The position numbers were made by a program, and so were the translations under genes. The notes under the pieces are model-generated. The model was not told the origin of the DNA, searched no databases, and was given only the letters and a program-made list of their open reading frames with translations. 10,854 bases of DNA from Candidatus Elarobacter sp. (GTDB taxonomy: Bacteria > Vulcanimicrobiota > Vulcanimicrobiia > Vulcanimicrobiales > Vulcanimicrobiaceae): contig JASLGJ010000180.1 of the NCBI GenBank assembly GCA_030150085.1, forward strand, positions 1-10,854, written 5' to 3'. Every line of letters starts with the position of its first letter. The stretch's first letter is position 1. Below, piece by piece: positions 1 to 7,787 of the stretch.

Positions 1-723
1 GGCGCGGCGATCGCGACCGCGCTGGCCGCCGAGGGCGCGCGCCTGACCCTGCTGGGACGCGACCGCGCCGCGCTCGCCGCGCACGCCGCCACGCTCCCCG
101 CGTCGGCGGAGGCGTTCGTCGTGACGGCGGACGTGGCGGACGGCGACGCGGTCGGCGCGGCGTTCGCCCTGGCTTGCGCGCGGCACGGCGCCGTCGAGGT
201 GCTGGTGAACAACGCCGGGGTGGCGAGCAGCGGCCCGTTCGCCGAGCTCGACCCGGCCGAGTGGGAGCGCATCCTGGCCGTCAACCTGACCGGCACCTTC
301 AACTGCGCGCGCGCGGCGGTGCCGGCGATGCTCGCCGCGCGCGCGGGGCGGATCGTCAACGTCGCGAGCACCGCCGGGCTGGTCGGGCGCCCCTACGTCA
401 GCGCCTACACCGCGGCCAAGCACGGCGTGGTCGGGCTGACCCGCGCGCTGGCCGCGGAGCTCGCGCCGCGCGGCGTCACCGTCAACGCGGTCTGCCCCGG
501 CTTCACCGAGTCGGACCTGCTGGAGCGCACGCTGGAGAACATCGTCACGGTCAGCGGGCGCAGCCGCGCCGACGCGGCCCGCGCGCTGCTCGCGCGCAAC
601 CCGCTGGGGCGCTTCGTGCGCCCCGAGGAGGTCGCGAGCGCGGTGGCGTGGCTGTGCGGCGATGCGGCAGCGGCGGTCACCGGCCAGGCGATCGTGATCG
701 ACGGCGGCGAGGTGACGCCGTGA
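1..723 (+). CDS. SDR-family NAD(P)-dependent dehydrogenase, 5'-truncated by window edge
   Basis: The reading frame is open from base 1 and gives 240 visible codons before TGA. Visible SDR landmarks (codon numbering from base 1) are the NNAG motif at 70-73, the structural Asn at 95 in AVNLTGTF, catalytic Ser123, Tyr136 and Lys140 (YTAAK), and the CPGF motif near 165-168. The first visible Gly probably ends the TGxxxGIG cofactor motif, so roughly 13-18 N-terminal residues are missing, given a usual length near 250. The family oxidises or reduces alcohols and ketones with NAD(P). Its company (hydratase, acyl-CoA dehydrogenase, CoA ligase) suggests a cytoplasmic 3-hydroxyacyl-CoA dehydrogenase acting on a ring-derived CoA thioester; that role is inference. 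FabG-like 3-oxoacyl reductase activity cannot be excluded. It is the first visible gene of the operon. Confidence 0.93.
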   Translation, partial: GAAIATALAAEGARLTLLGRDRAALAAHAATLPASAEAFVVTADVADGDAVGAAFALACARHGAVEVLVNNAGVASSGPFAELDPAEWERILAVNLTGTFNCARAAVPAMLAARAGRIVNVASTAGLVGRPYVSAYTAAKHGVVGLTRALAAELAPRGVTVNAVCPGFTESDLLERTLENIVTVSGRSRADAARALLARNPLGRFVRPEEVASAVAWLCGDAAAAVTGQAIVIDGGEVTP

Positions 724-750
724 TGCGCGCCGCCGAGGTGACGGCGTGAT
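708..750 (+). repeat. Imperfect 17-bp direct repeat duplicating an RBS/start region
   Basis: CGAGGTGACGCCGTGAT (708-724) recurs as CGAGGTGACGGCGTGAT (734-750), 16 of 17 identical with a 26-bp period. Each copy carries GAGG about 7 bases before a GTG. The second copy supplies the ribosome-binding site and GTG start of the MarR gene. The first contains the end of the SDR gene. Confidence 0.7.
720..749 (+). CDS. Possible 8-9 codon leader peptide ahead of the MarR gene
   Basis: A GTG at 720 followed at once by an ATG at 723, preceded by GAGG at 709-712, opens a mini-frame encoding (M)MRAAEVTA. It stops at TGA 747-749, overlapping the MarR GTG start (746-748). The arrangement would let ribosomes ending on the mini-frame restart on the regulator gene. 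It may equally be a by-product of the direct repeat; nothing but position and the GAGG supports translation. Confidence 0.25.
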   Translation: MMRAAEVTA

Positions 751-1234
751 CGAGCCGGTGGACACGGAGTCGCGCGCGGGCGAGGGCGACCACCTCTCGG
801 TGCGGCTGTGGCTGCGCCTGCTGGCCTGCACCAACCTGATCGAGCGCCGGGTCAGCGGCGACCTGCGGGCGCGGTTCGACACGACGCTGCCGCGCTTCGA
901 CTTCCTCTCGCAGCTCGAGCGCAGCCCGGGCGGCTTGCGCATGAGCGAGATCTCGCGCCGCATGATGGTCACCGCGGGCAACATCACGCGCATCGCCGAC
1001 GGCCTGCTGGCCGAGGGCCTCATCACCCGCAAGACCGCGCCCGGCGACCGGCGCGCCTCGGTGGTGCGCCTGACCGCCGCCGGCCGGCGGGCGTTCGCCG
1101 AGATGGCGCGCCGCCACGAGGGCTGGATCGTCGAGACCTTCGCCGGGTTGAACGAGCGCGAGCGCGACCAGCTCTACGCCCTGCTCGCCAAGCTCAAGCG
1201 CCACCTCGCCGCCCGCGAAAGCGACACCGCATGA
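746..1234 (+). CDS. MarR-family winged-helix transcriptional regulator
   Basis: This 162-residue protein has normal MarR length. The winged helix spans about residues 62-112: a recognition-helix region ([28 protein letters not shown]), then the family's DxR wing [11 protein letters not shown] at 100-110. Helices at 17-40 and 115-155 would form the dimer interface. The GTG start at 746 is preceded by GAGG at 735-738. The TGA overlaps the next gene's ATG (ATGA). Family members repress catabolic genes and release DNA on binding aromatic acids or their CoA thioesters, so this is probably the pathway regulator, perhaps sensing an aryl-CoA; the ligand is inference. It sits inside the operon rather than divergent from it, so it would be expressed together with the genes it presumably controls. 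A MarR-like gene also occurs in the Azoarcus evansii 2-aminobenzoyl-CoA cluster, as I recall. Confidence 0.92.
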   Translation: MIEPVDTESRAGEGDHLSVRLWLRLLACTNLIERRVSGDLRARFDTTLPRFDFLSQLERSPGGLRMSEISRRMMVTAGNITRIADGLLAEGLITRKTAPGDRRASVVRLTAAGRRAFAEMARRHEGWIVETFAGLNERERDQLYALLAKLKRHLAARESDTA

Positions 1235-2052
1235 ACCGCAGCACTCCCTTCGCGTCCTACGCGGCGCGCCATTTCCGCTGGCAGGTCGACGACCGCGTCG
1301 CGACCCTGACCCTGAACCGGCCCGAGCGCAAGAACCCGCTCACGTTCGAGTCGTACGCCGAGCTGCGCGACCTGTTCCGCGGCTTGGTCTACGCCGCCGA
1401 CGTGCGCGCGGTGGTGCTCGCGGGCGAGGGCGGCAACTTCTGCTCGGGCGGCGACGTGCACGAGATCATCGGCCCGCTGACCGCGATGGCGATGCCCGAG
1501 CTGCTGGCCTTCACCCGCATGACCGGCGACGTGGTCAAGGCCATGCGGGCCTGCCCGCAGCCCGTCGTGGCGGCGGTCGACGGGGTCTGCGCGGGCGCGG
1601 GCGCGATGCTCGCGCTGGCGTCGGACCTGCGCTTCGGCACGCCGAACGCGCGGGTGGCGTTCCTGTTCACCCGGGTCGGGCTGGCCGGGGCGGACATGGG
1701 CGCCTGCGCGCTGCTGCCGCGGGTGGTCGGCCAGGGCCGCGCCGCGGAGCTGCTCTTCAGCGGGCGCGCGCTGCTCGCCGGCGAGGCGCTGAGCTGGGGC
1801 TTCTTCAACCGCCTCTGCCCGCCCGAGGAGCTGCTCGCGCAAGCGCAGGACTTCGCGCGCGCGCTCGCGCACGGCCCGGCCTTCGGCCACGCCATGACCA
1901 AGACGATGCTGCACCAGGAGTGGGCGCTGGGGCTCGACGAGGCGATCGAGGCCGAGGCGCAGGCCCAGGCGATCTGCATGCAGACGCAGGACTTCCGGCG
2001 CGCCTACGAGGCCTTCGCGGCGAAGCAGACCCCCCGCTTCGAGGGCGACTGA
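1231..2052 (+). CDS. Enoyl-CoA hydratase/isomerase (crotonase superfamily)
   Basis: The 273-residue crotonase-fold protein starts at ATG 1231, overlapping the MarR stop. Superfamily features are the NRPERKN motif at 29-35, the first oxyanion-hole segment FCSGGDV at 70-76, the second around Gly122/Gly124 (CAGAGAML), and the conserved LPRVVG at 162-167. Aligned by eye to rat mitochondrial hydratase, Met126 and Thr147 fall where the two catalytic glutamates (Glu144, Glu164) belong. An acidic residue, Asp155 in LAGADMG, lies near where 4-chlorobenzoyl-CoA dehalogenase keeps its catalytic Asp. The protein should polarise a CoA-thioester carbonyl, but plain trans-2-enoyl-CoA hydration by the standard mechanism is doubtful. 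In context it probably adds water to, isomerises or opens a cyclic unsaturated CoA intermediate. The next ATG follows its stop with no spacer. Confidence 0.9.
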   Translation: MNRSTPFASYAARHFRWQVDDRVATLTLNRPERKNPLTFESYAELRDLFRGLVYAADVRAVVLAGEGGNFCSGGDVHEIIGPLTAMAMPELLAFTRMTGDVVKAMRACPQPVVAAVDGVCAGAGAMLALASDLRFGTPNARVAFLFTRVGLAGADMGACALLPRVVGQGRAAELLFSGRALLAGEALSWGFFNRLCPPEELLAQAQDFARALAHGPAFGHAMTKTMLHQEWALGLDEAIEAEAQAQAICMQTQDFRRAYEAFAAKQTPRFEGD

Positions 2053-3203
<1,151 letters not shown>

Positions 3204-3207
<4 letters not shown>

Positions 3208-4886
3208 GCGCGCACGTCGACACCTTCGCGCGCGACCACCTCCCGCCGCGCGACCAGTGGCCGGAGTTCCTGTTCGACCTGCCCGAGCTGCAGTACCCGC
3301 AGACGCTCAACAGCGCGGCGGAGCTGCTCGACGCCACCGTCGCGCGCGGGCTGGGCGCGCGCCCGGCGATCCTCACCCCGCAGCGCCGCCTGACCTACGC
3401 CGAGCTGCTGGAGGAGACCAACCGCATCGCGCACGTGCTGCGCGACGAGCTGGGCCTGGTGCCCGGCAACCGCGTGCTGCTGCGCGGCTTCAACAACGAC
3501 GTGACGGCGGCGTGCTGGCTGGCCGCGGTCAAAGCGGGCCTGGTCGCCGTCACCACCATGCCGCTCCTGCGCGCCAAGGAGCTGACCGAGGTGATCGGCG
3601 CGGCCGAGGTGACGCACGCGCTGTGCGACGCGCGCCTGCTCGACGACCTCGAGGCCGCGCGCCCGGCCTGCCCGACCCTGCGCGAGGTCGTGCTCACCCA
3701 CACCGACGCGCCCGCCGGCTTGAGCGCGCGCATGGCGCGCCAGAGCGCCGCGCCCTTCCCCAACGTCGCGACCGCGGCGGACGACGTGTGCATGATCGCC
3801 TTCACCTCGGGCACCACCGGCCGCCCCAAGGGCACGATGCACTTCCACCGCGACGTGCTGGCGACGTGCGACACCTTCCCGCCCGCGTCGTTCGCGCCCA
3901 CGCCCGAGGACGTGTTCGTCGGCACGCCGCCGCTGGCGTTCACCTACGGCCTGGGCGGCGCGCTGCTGTTCCCGCTGCGCGCCGGCGCCGCGACCCTGCT
4001 GCTGGAGAAGCCCACCCCCGACTCGCTGCTCGCCGCGATCGAGGAATACGGCGCGACGGTCTGCTTCACCGCGCCGACCTCGTACCGCGCCATGACGCCG
4101 CTGGTCCGGCGCGAGGCGATCCGCACGCTGCGGGCCTGCGTGTCGGCCGGCGAGACGCTCCCGGTCGGCACCCGCACGGCCTGGGAGAACGCGACCGGCG
4201 TGCGCATCATCGACGGCATCGGCTCGACCGAGATGCTGCACATCTTCATCGCCGCGGCGGGCGACGCGATCCGCCCCGGCGCGACCGGCGTGCCCGTGCC
4301 CGGCTATACCGCCTGCGTGCTCGACGACGAAGGCAACCCGCTCCCGCCGGGCAGCGTCGGCCGCCTGGCGGTGAAGGGCCCCACCGGCTGCCGCTACCTG
4401 GCCGACCCGCGCCAGCGCGACTACGTGCAGCACGGCTGGAACGTCACCGGCGACGCCTACCTGATGGACGAGGACGGCTACTTCTGGTACCAGGCCCGCA
4501 CCGACGACATGATCATCTCGTCCGGCTACAACATCGCCGGCCCCGAGGTCGAGGGCGCGCTGCTCGAGCACCCGCGCGTGCTCGAGTGCGCCGTCGTCGC
4601 CCACCCCGACGAGGACCGCGGCAACATCGTCAAGGCGTTCGTCGTGCTGCGCGAGAGCGGTACGAATGCGGGCAAAACGCGAACCGGCGGCGGTGCAACC
4701 GGAGATGCCGCAGCCGCCGATCCGACCACCGACCGGGCAGCCTTGACCGCCGAGCTGCAAGATTTCGTGAAGGCGCGGATCGCGCCGTACAAGTACCCGC
4801 GCGCGATCGAGTTCGTCGACGCGCTCCCGCGCACGCAGACCGGCAAGCTGCAGCGCTTCAAGCTGCGCGCCGAGGCGAGCGCGTGA
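3204..4886 (+). CDS. Benzoate/2-aminobenzoate-type CoA ligase (ANL superfamily)
   Basis: This 560-residue acyl-adenylate ligase makes an aryl-CoA from acid, ATP and CoA. Motifs in order: AMP-binding loop [15 protein letters not shown] (199-213), YGLGG (248-252), the A5 motif IGSTE (339-343), [23 protein letters not shown] (413-435) with the hinge region, [12 protein letters not shown] (439-450), and the catalytic Lys548 in [10 protein letters not shown]. The N-terminal [29 protein letters not shown] is typical of the benzoate-CoA ligase family and supports the GTG start at 3204 (GTGA overlap with the upstream gene). The neighbours match the Azoarcus evansii anthranilate cluster, so 2-aminobenzoate is the favoured substrate; benzoate or salicylate remain possible. 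An unusual Gly/Ala/Thr-rich stretch interrupts the C-terminal domain at about 484-511. Confidence 0.92.
4653..4736 (+). other. Low-complexity linker insertion within the CoA ligase C-terminal domain
   Basis: Residues 484-511 of the ligase are rich in Gly, Ala, Thr, Asn and Asp. They lie between the FVVLRES strand and the helix beginning [12 protein letters not shown]. From memory, family members usually pass between these elements in only a few residues. The codons also change: AAT, AAA, ACA-like and GGA/GGT-type codons appear where flanking genes use almost only G/C third positions. The frame stays open, so it is an in-frame insertion. Confidence 0.6.
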
Positions 4887-5275
4887 AGCTGCTCCAGCCG
4901 CCGGACTGGCCGCGCCCGAAAGGCTACTCCGCGGGCGTGAGCGCCGCGGGCACGCTGGTCTTCGTCAGCGGCCAGATCGGCTGGGACGAGTGCGGCCGCT
5001 TCCCGAGCAGCGACATCGCGGGCCAGGTTCGGCAGGCGCTGCGCAACGTCGTCGCGGTCCTGGCCGAGGCGGGCGCCGAGCCCGCGCACGTCACGCGCCT
5101 GACCTGGTACGTCACCGACAAGCGCGAGTACCTCGCCGCGCAGCGCGAGATCGGCGCGGCCTACCGCGAGGTGATGGCCCGCCACTTCCCGGCCATGTCG
5201 GTCGTCGCGGTCGCCGCGCTGCTGGAGGACGAAGCGAAAGTCGAGATCGAGGCGACCGCGGTCGTGCCGGGCTGA
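4883..5275 (+). CDS. RidA/YjgF-family protein, candidate enamine/imine deaminase
   Basis: The 130-residue protein has the full YjgF/RidA fold: an N-terminal strand with KGYSAGVSAAGTLVFVSGQIGWDECG (13-38), the DIAGQVRQALRNVVAVLAEAGA helix (44-65), the VTRLTWYVTD strand (70-79), and the C-terminal FPAMSVVAVAALLEDEAKVEIEATAVV (102-128). RidA proteins are trimers that hydrolyse enamines and imines. Canonical RidA has Arg105 in FPARS to bind the substrate carboxylate; here that position is Met105, so this belongs to a divergent Rid subgroup. Glu121/Glu123 keep the KxEIEA signature. The GTG start at 4883 overlaps the ligase TGA and has GAGGCGAG just upstream. The cluster suggests hydrolysis of the enamine formed after 2-aminobenzoyl-CoA dearomatisation. 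The analogous A. evansii gene was described as a 'translation inhibitor'. Confidence 0.9.
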   Translation: MKLLQPPDWPRPKGYSAGVSAAGTLVFVSGQIGWDECGRFPSSDIAGQVRQALRNVVAVLAEAGAEPAHVTRLTWYVTDKREYLAAQREIGAAYREVMARHFPAMSVVAVAALLEDEAKVEIEATAVVPG

Positions 5276-5631
5276 TGGCCAGAGTCTCGTTTCGCATCGT
5301 GTTCGGCGAGTCGGTCGCGCTCGGGCCCGGCAAGGTCGAGCTGCTGGAGCGCATCGCCGCGGAGGGCTCGATCTCGGCCGCCGGGCGCGAGATGAACATG
5401 TCCTACCGGCGCGCCTGGACGCTGGTCGACGAGCTCAACGCCACCTTCAGCCGGCCGCTGGTCGAGACGCAGCCGGGCGGCCGCAACGGCGGCGGGGCCG
5501 TGCTGACGCCGCTCGGGCACGCGGTGATCCGCGACTACCGCGCGCTCGAGGCGATCGTGCGCGAGCGGGGCGGCCGGCACGTCGCGGCGCTCGAGCGCGC
5601 CGCGCGCAAGCGCCCGCCGAAGCGCCGCTAA
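5275..5631 (+). CDS. Stand-alone ModE-type winged-helix DNA-binding protein
   Basis: This 118-residue protein matches the ModE N-terminal domain. FGESVALGPGKVELLERIAAEGSISAAGREMNMSYRRAWTLVDELN (10-55) contains the SISAAGREMNMSYRRAW helix-turn-helix, followed by the NATFSRPLVETQPGGRNGGGAVLTPLGHAVIRDYRALE wing and dimerisation segment (56-92). The tail is strongly basic (ARKRPPKRR). The molybdate-binding Mop/TOBE domains of full ModE (about 260 residues) are absent, so no metal-sensing part is visible. ATG 5275 overlaps the RidA stop by one base (TGATG), implying translational coupling to the aromatic operon. A ModE-like dyad lies 77 bases after its stop, in front of an oxyanion-binding protein, so it may regulate that gene. 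Some small LysR-like or phage-type wHTH proteins look similar, but the overall pattern favours ModE. Confidence 0.88.
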   Translation: MARVSFRIVFGESVALGPGKVELLERIAAEGSISAAGREMNMSYRRAWTLVDELNATFSRPLVETQPGGRNGGGAVLTPLGHAVIRDYRALEAIVRERGGRHVAALERAARKRPPKRR

Positions 5632-5653
5632 CCCGCGCGGCCGCTCGGCTCCT

Positions 5654-5678
5654 GGGCGGTCGTGACCGCCCTCACGAC
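5654..5678 (+). terminator. Overlapping hairpins after the ModE-like gene, terminator-like
   Basis: GGGCGGTC (5654-5661) and GACCGCCC (5664-5671) form a perfect inverted repeat, foldable as a 7-bp stem with loop CGTG. A second perfect repeat, GTCGTGA (5659-5665) with TCACGAC (5672-5678), shares bases with it, so the two cannot form together. The position, 22 bases after a stop codon, suits a terminator, but no T-run follows. A protein-binding site or attenuator is the alternative. Confidence 0.45.
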
Positions 5679-5707
5679 GAGAGGAAAGGCCGTCCCGAGT
5701 TCGTATG

Positions 5708-5731
5708 CGCTATATCCGCTCGAACATAGCG
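5708..5731 (+). promoter_or_regulatory. ModE-like operator dyad upstream of the binding-protein gene
   Basis: CGCTATAT (5708-5715), an 8-base spacer, then ACATAGCG (5724-5731) form a dyad with seven of eight arm positions complementary. Half-sites and spacing agree with the E. coli modA operator as I remember it (CGTTATAT-N8-ACATAACG). It stands out as an A/T-rich spot in GC-rich DNA and overlaps a possible -10 (TATATC, 5711-5716). It lies 28 bases before the downstream GTG. A second perfect repeat, CCGCTCG (5716-5722) and CGAGCGG (5730-5736), overlaps it. Confidence 0.68.
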
Positions 5732-5746
5732 AGCGGCTCGACCCGC

Positions 5747-5753
5747 AGAAAGG
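5747..5753 (+). promoter_or_regulatory. Ribosome-binding site fixing a GTG start
   Basis: AGAAAGG lies 6 bases before GTG 5760. It selects this start over ATG 5705, which is in another frame and only opens a shadow frame through the gene. Confidence 0.6.
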
Positions 5754-5759
5754 CCCACC

Positions 5760-6683
5760 GTGATCCAGACGCGCTCCCGTTGGCTTCGCACCGGCGCCGC
5801 GCTCGCCGCGGCCGCCGCGCTCCCGCGCCGCGCGCTCGCCCAGACGACGCCGCTGGACGTGGCCTACGCCGGCTCGATGACGTCGCTGATGGAGGGCCCG
5901 GTGAAGGCCGCCGCCGAGCGCCGCCTGGGCATCGCGTTCCAGGGCCGCGCGCAAGGCTCCAACGCGCTCGCCAACCTGATCGTCGCCGGCGGCCTGCGGC
6001 CCGACGTGTTCGTCTCGGTCACCGCGAGCCCGATCCGCACCGTGCTCGCGGCGGGCAAGGCCAAGACCGCCGTGCCGGTCGCGCGCACGTCGATAGTGAT
6101 CGCGTACAGCCCGCGCAGTCCCATCGCGGGGCAGCTCGCCGCCGCGGGCAAGCGCGGCGCCGCACCCTGGTGGCGCGTGCTGGAGACGCCCGGGACGCGC
6201 TTCGGCCGCACCGATCCCGTCACCGACCCGCAAGGCCGCAACATCATCTTCGTGATGCAGCTCGCCGCCGCGTACTACGATCAGCCCGATCTGGCGCAGC
6301 GCATCCTCGGGCCGGACCAGAACCCGGCCCAGATCTTCGAGGAGCCGACCGTCGAGGCGCGCCTGCAGAGCGGCGAGCTCGACGCGGCCTCGGCCTACCG
6401 CCTGCAGCCCGCCGCGTTCGGCCTGCCCTACGTGACGCTGCCGGCGCAGATCGACCTGAGCGACGACCGCCGCCACGCCGACTACGAAAAAGCCGCGCTC
6501 GTGCTGAGCGGCAAGACCTATCGCCCCGAACCGCTGGTCTACTACGCCGCGATCCTCAACGACGCCGCGCACCCCCAGCAGGCAGCGGCCTTCGTCGCCT
6601 TCCTGGCCGGCCGGGAAGGCCAGGAGCTGTTCCGCCAGGCCAACTACGACCCGGTCGGCAACGCGGCCCCGCTGCGGGCCTGA
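5760..6683 (+). CDS. Secreted WtpA/ModA-like molybdate/tungstate (oxyanion) binding protein
   Basis: The 307-residue protein begins with a Sec-type signal (MIQTRSRWLR, then an Ala-rich core) with probable cleavage after ALA27. Mature-domain landmarks are AYAGSMTSLMEGPVKAA (35-51), QGSNALANLI (65-74), LRPDVFVSV (79-87) and EARLQSGELDAASAYRLQPAAFGLPYVTLPAQIDLSD (199-235). The last resembles the tungstate/molybdate-binding WtpA pattern (LQSGxxDxAxxY ... LPxxINLxD). It should capture a tetrahedral oxyanion in the periplasm for an ABC importer. The ligand is inferred from family likeness and the ModE-like dyad in its promoter region. No permease or ATPase gene adjoins it: the next gene is convergent. 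It probably forms its own transcription unit. A sulfate or other ligand is the main alternative. Confidence 0.85.
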   Translation: MIQTRSRWLRTGAALAAAAALPRRALAQTTPLDVAYAGSMTSLMEGPVKAAAERRLGIAFQGRAQGSNALANLIVAGGLRPDVFVSVTASPIRTVLAAGKAKTAVPVARTSIVIAYSPRSPIAGQLAAAGKRGAAPWWRVLETPGTRFGRTDPVTDPQGRNIIFVMQLAAAYYDQPDLAQRILGPDQNPAQIFEEPTVEARLQSGELDAASAYRLQPAAFGLPYVTLPAQIDLSDDRRHADYEKAALVLSGKTYRPEPLVYYAAILNDAAHPQQAAAFVAFLAGREGQELFRQANYDPVGNAAPLRA

Positions 6684-6694
6684 ACGCGCATGCG

Positions 6695-6724
6695 GCGGTC
6701 GGCGGCTCGGTGCTCGCCGACCGC
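6695..6724. terminator. Strong hairpin between convergent genes, likely bidirectional terminator
   Basis: GCGGTCGGCG (6695-6704) and CGCCGACCGC (6715-6724) are perfect 10-bp complements around a 10-base loop. It starts 11 bases after the binding-protein stop and ends 23 bases before the stop of the gene on the other strand, as expected for a shared terminator. No T-run is present. A further CGACCGCC (6729-6736) can compete for the left arm. Confidence 0.6.
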
Positions 6725-6747
6725 GCCCCGACCGCCGATCGTCACGC

Positions 6748-7758
6748 TCAGCCTATTGCGAGCACGACTTTGCCGAACTGGTCGCCCTGGGCGACCTTCT
6801 CCGCCGCCTGCGCGACGTCGTCCAGGGCGTAGACCGCGTCGACCGCCGGCTTGAGCGAGCCGTCGAACTGCGCCAGCATCGCGGCGAAGTCGGCCGGCGA
6901 GCCCATCGACGAGCCCATCACGTCGAGCTGCTTCCAGAACAGCGAGAACATGCGGATCTTCGCGTCGCCGGTCGTGCCGCCGTAGGTCACCACGCGGGCG
7001 CCGTAGCGCGCGGCGTTGAGCGCCTTGGCAAAGGTCTCGCCGCCGACCGAGTCGACCACCAGGCTCGGGCCGCCGTCGAGCGCGCCGACCTCCTTCTCCC
7101 ACTTCTCGCTGGTCTTGTAGTTGATCGCCACGTCCGCGCCCAGCGCCTTGGCGCGGGCCAGCTTCTCGTCGCTGGACGACGTCACGATCACCTTCGCGCC
7201 GATCTTCTTGGCGAACAGGAGCGCGAACGATTGCACGCCGCTGCCGATGCCCGGCAGCAGCACCACGTCGTCCTTGGCGCAGCCGCCGCGGGTGACCAGC
7301 GCGCGGTACGCGGTCACGCCGGCCAGCGGGATCGCCGCGGCCTCCTCGTCGCTGAGCGAGGCCGGCGCGGGGTGCACGTTCCCGGCCGGCACGGCGAGGT
7401 ACTCCGCGAAGGTTCCCTGGTGGGGCATGCCGAGCACCTGCGCGTCCCGCCGCCAGATGCGCGGGTCGTCGCCCCAGCCCAGGGTCGGGTCGATCACGAC
7501 CCGGGTCCCGACCGCCGGCCCCTGCGCGCCCGCGCCGTGCGCGGCGACCGTGCCGAGGCCGTCGGACCCCGGGATGCAGGGCAGCACGATCCCCGGGTAG
7601 AGCCCCTGCGAGATGAAGACGTCGCGCCGGTTGAAGGCGGCGCGCGCCATCTTGACCAGGATCTCGCCCGGCCCGGGCGCGGGGTCCTCGACCTGCTCGA
7701 CGCGGAAGTTCTTCGGACCGGCCTCGCGGTCGATCTCGTGAAGGCGAACGGCTCTCAT
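6748..7758 (-). CDS. Zinc-less quinone-oxidoreductase-like MDR dehydrogenase/reductase
   Basis: This 336-residue medium-chain dehydrogenase/reductase reads from ATG at 7758 down to TGA at 6750-6748. The GroES-like half includes PGPGEILVKMARAAFNRRDVFISQGLYP (28-55) and PGSDGLGTV (63-71). The Rossmann half includes LLPGIGSGVQSFALLFAKKIGAKVIVTSSSDEKLARAKALGAD (167-209), with NADP-type Ser residues after the second strand. The catalytic-zinc Cys/GHE pattern is missing (GSDG replaces GHE) and the structural four-cysteine lobe is absent, so it resembles quinone oxidoreductase or enoyl reductase rather than alcohol dehydrogenase. It should reduce an activated double bond or quinone with NADPH; the substrate is unknown. 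Only a weak GGGCGG precedes the start. It diverges from the pyrimidine genes across 90 bases and may share control with them, but no functional link is visible. Confidence 0.9.
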   Translation of the reverse strand: MRAVRLHEIDREAGPKNFRVEQVEDPAPGPGEILVKMARAAFNRRDVFISQGLYPGIVLPCIPGSDGLGTVAAHGAGAQGPAVGTRVVIDPTLGWGDDPRIWRRDAQVLGMPHQGTFAEYLAVPAGNVHPAPASLSDEEAAAIPLAGVTAYRALVTRGGCAKDDVVLLPGIGSGVQSFALLFAKKIGAKVIVTSSSDEKLARAKALGADVAINYKTSEKWEKEVGALDGGPSLVVDSVGGETFAKALNAARYGARVVTYGGTTGDAKIRMFSLFWKQLDVMGSSMGSPADFAAMLAQFDGSLKPAVDAVYALDDVAQAAEKVAQGDQFGKVVLAIG

Positions 7759-7787
7759 CCGCCCGCGCTTGGACCGCACGGCTGCGA

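Noticed and set aside
5632..5759. Molybdenum-cofactor riboswitch before the binding-protein gene
   Set aside because: Overlapping hairpins are present, but the gap is too short and I could not recognise the conserved Moco riboswitch core. The ModE-like dyad explains control better.
5705..6832. 375-codon + strand frame starting at ATG 5705
   Set aside because: It runs out of frame through the binding-protein gene and gives an Arg-rich product. The GTG 5760 frame has a signal peptide and WtpA-like motifs.
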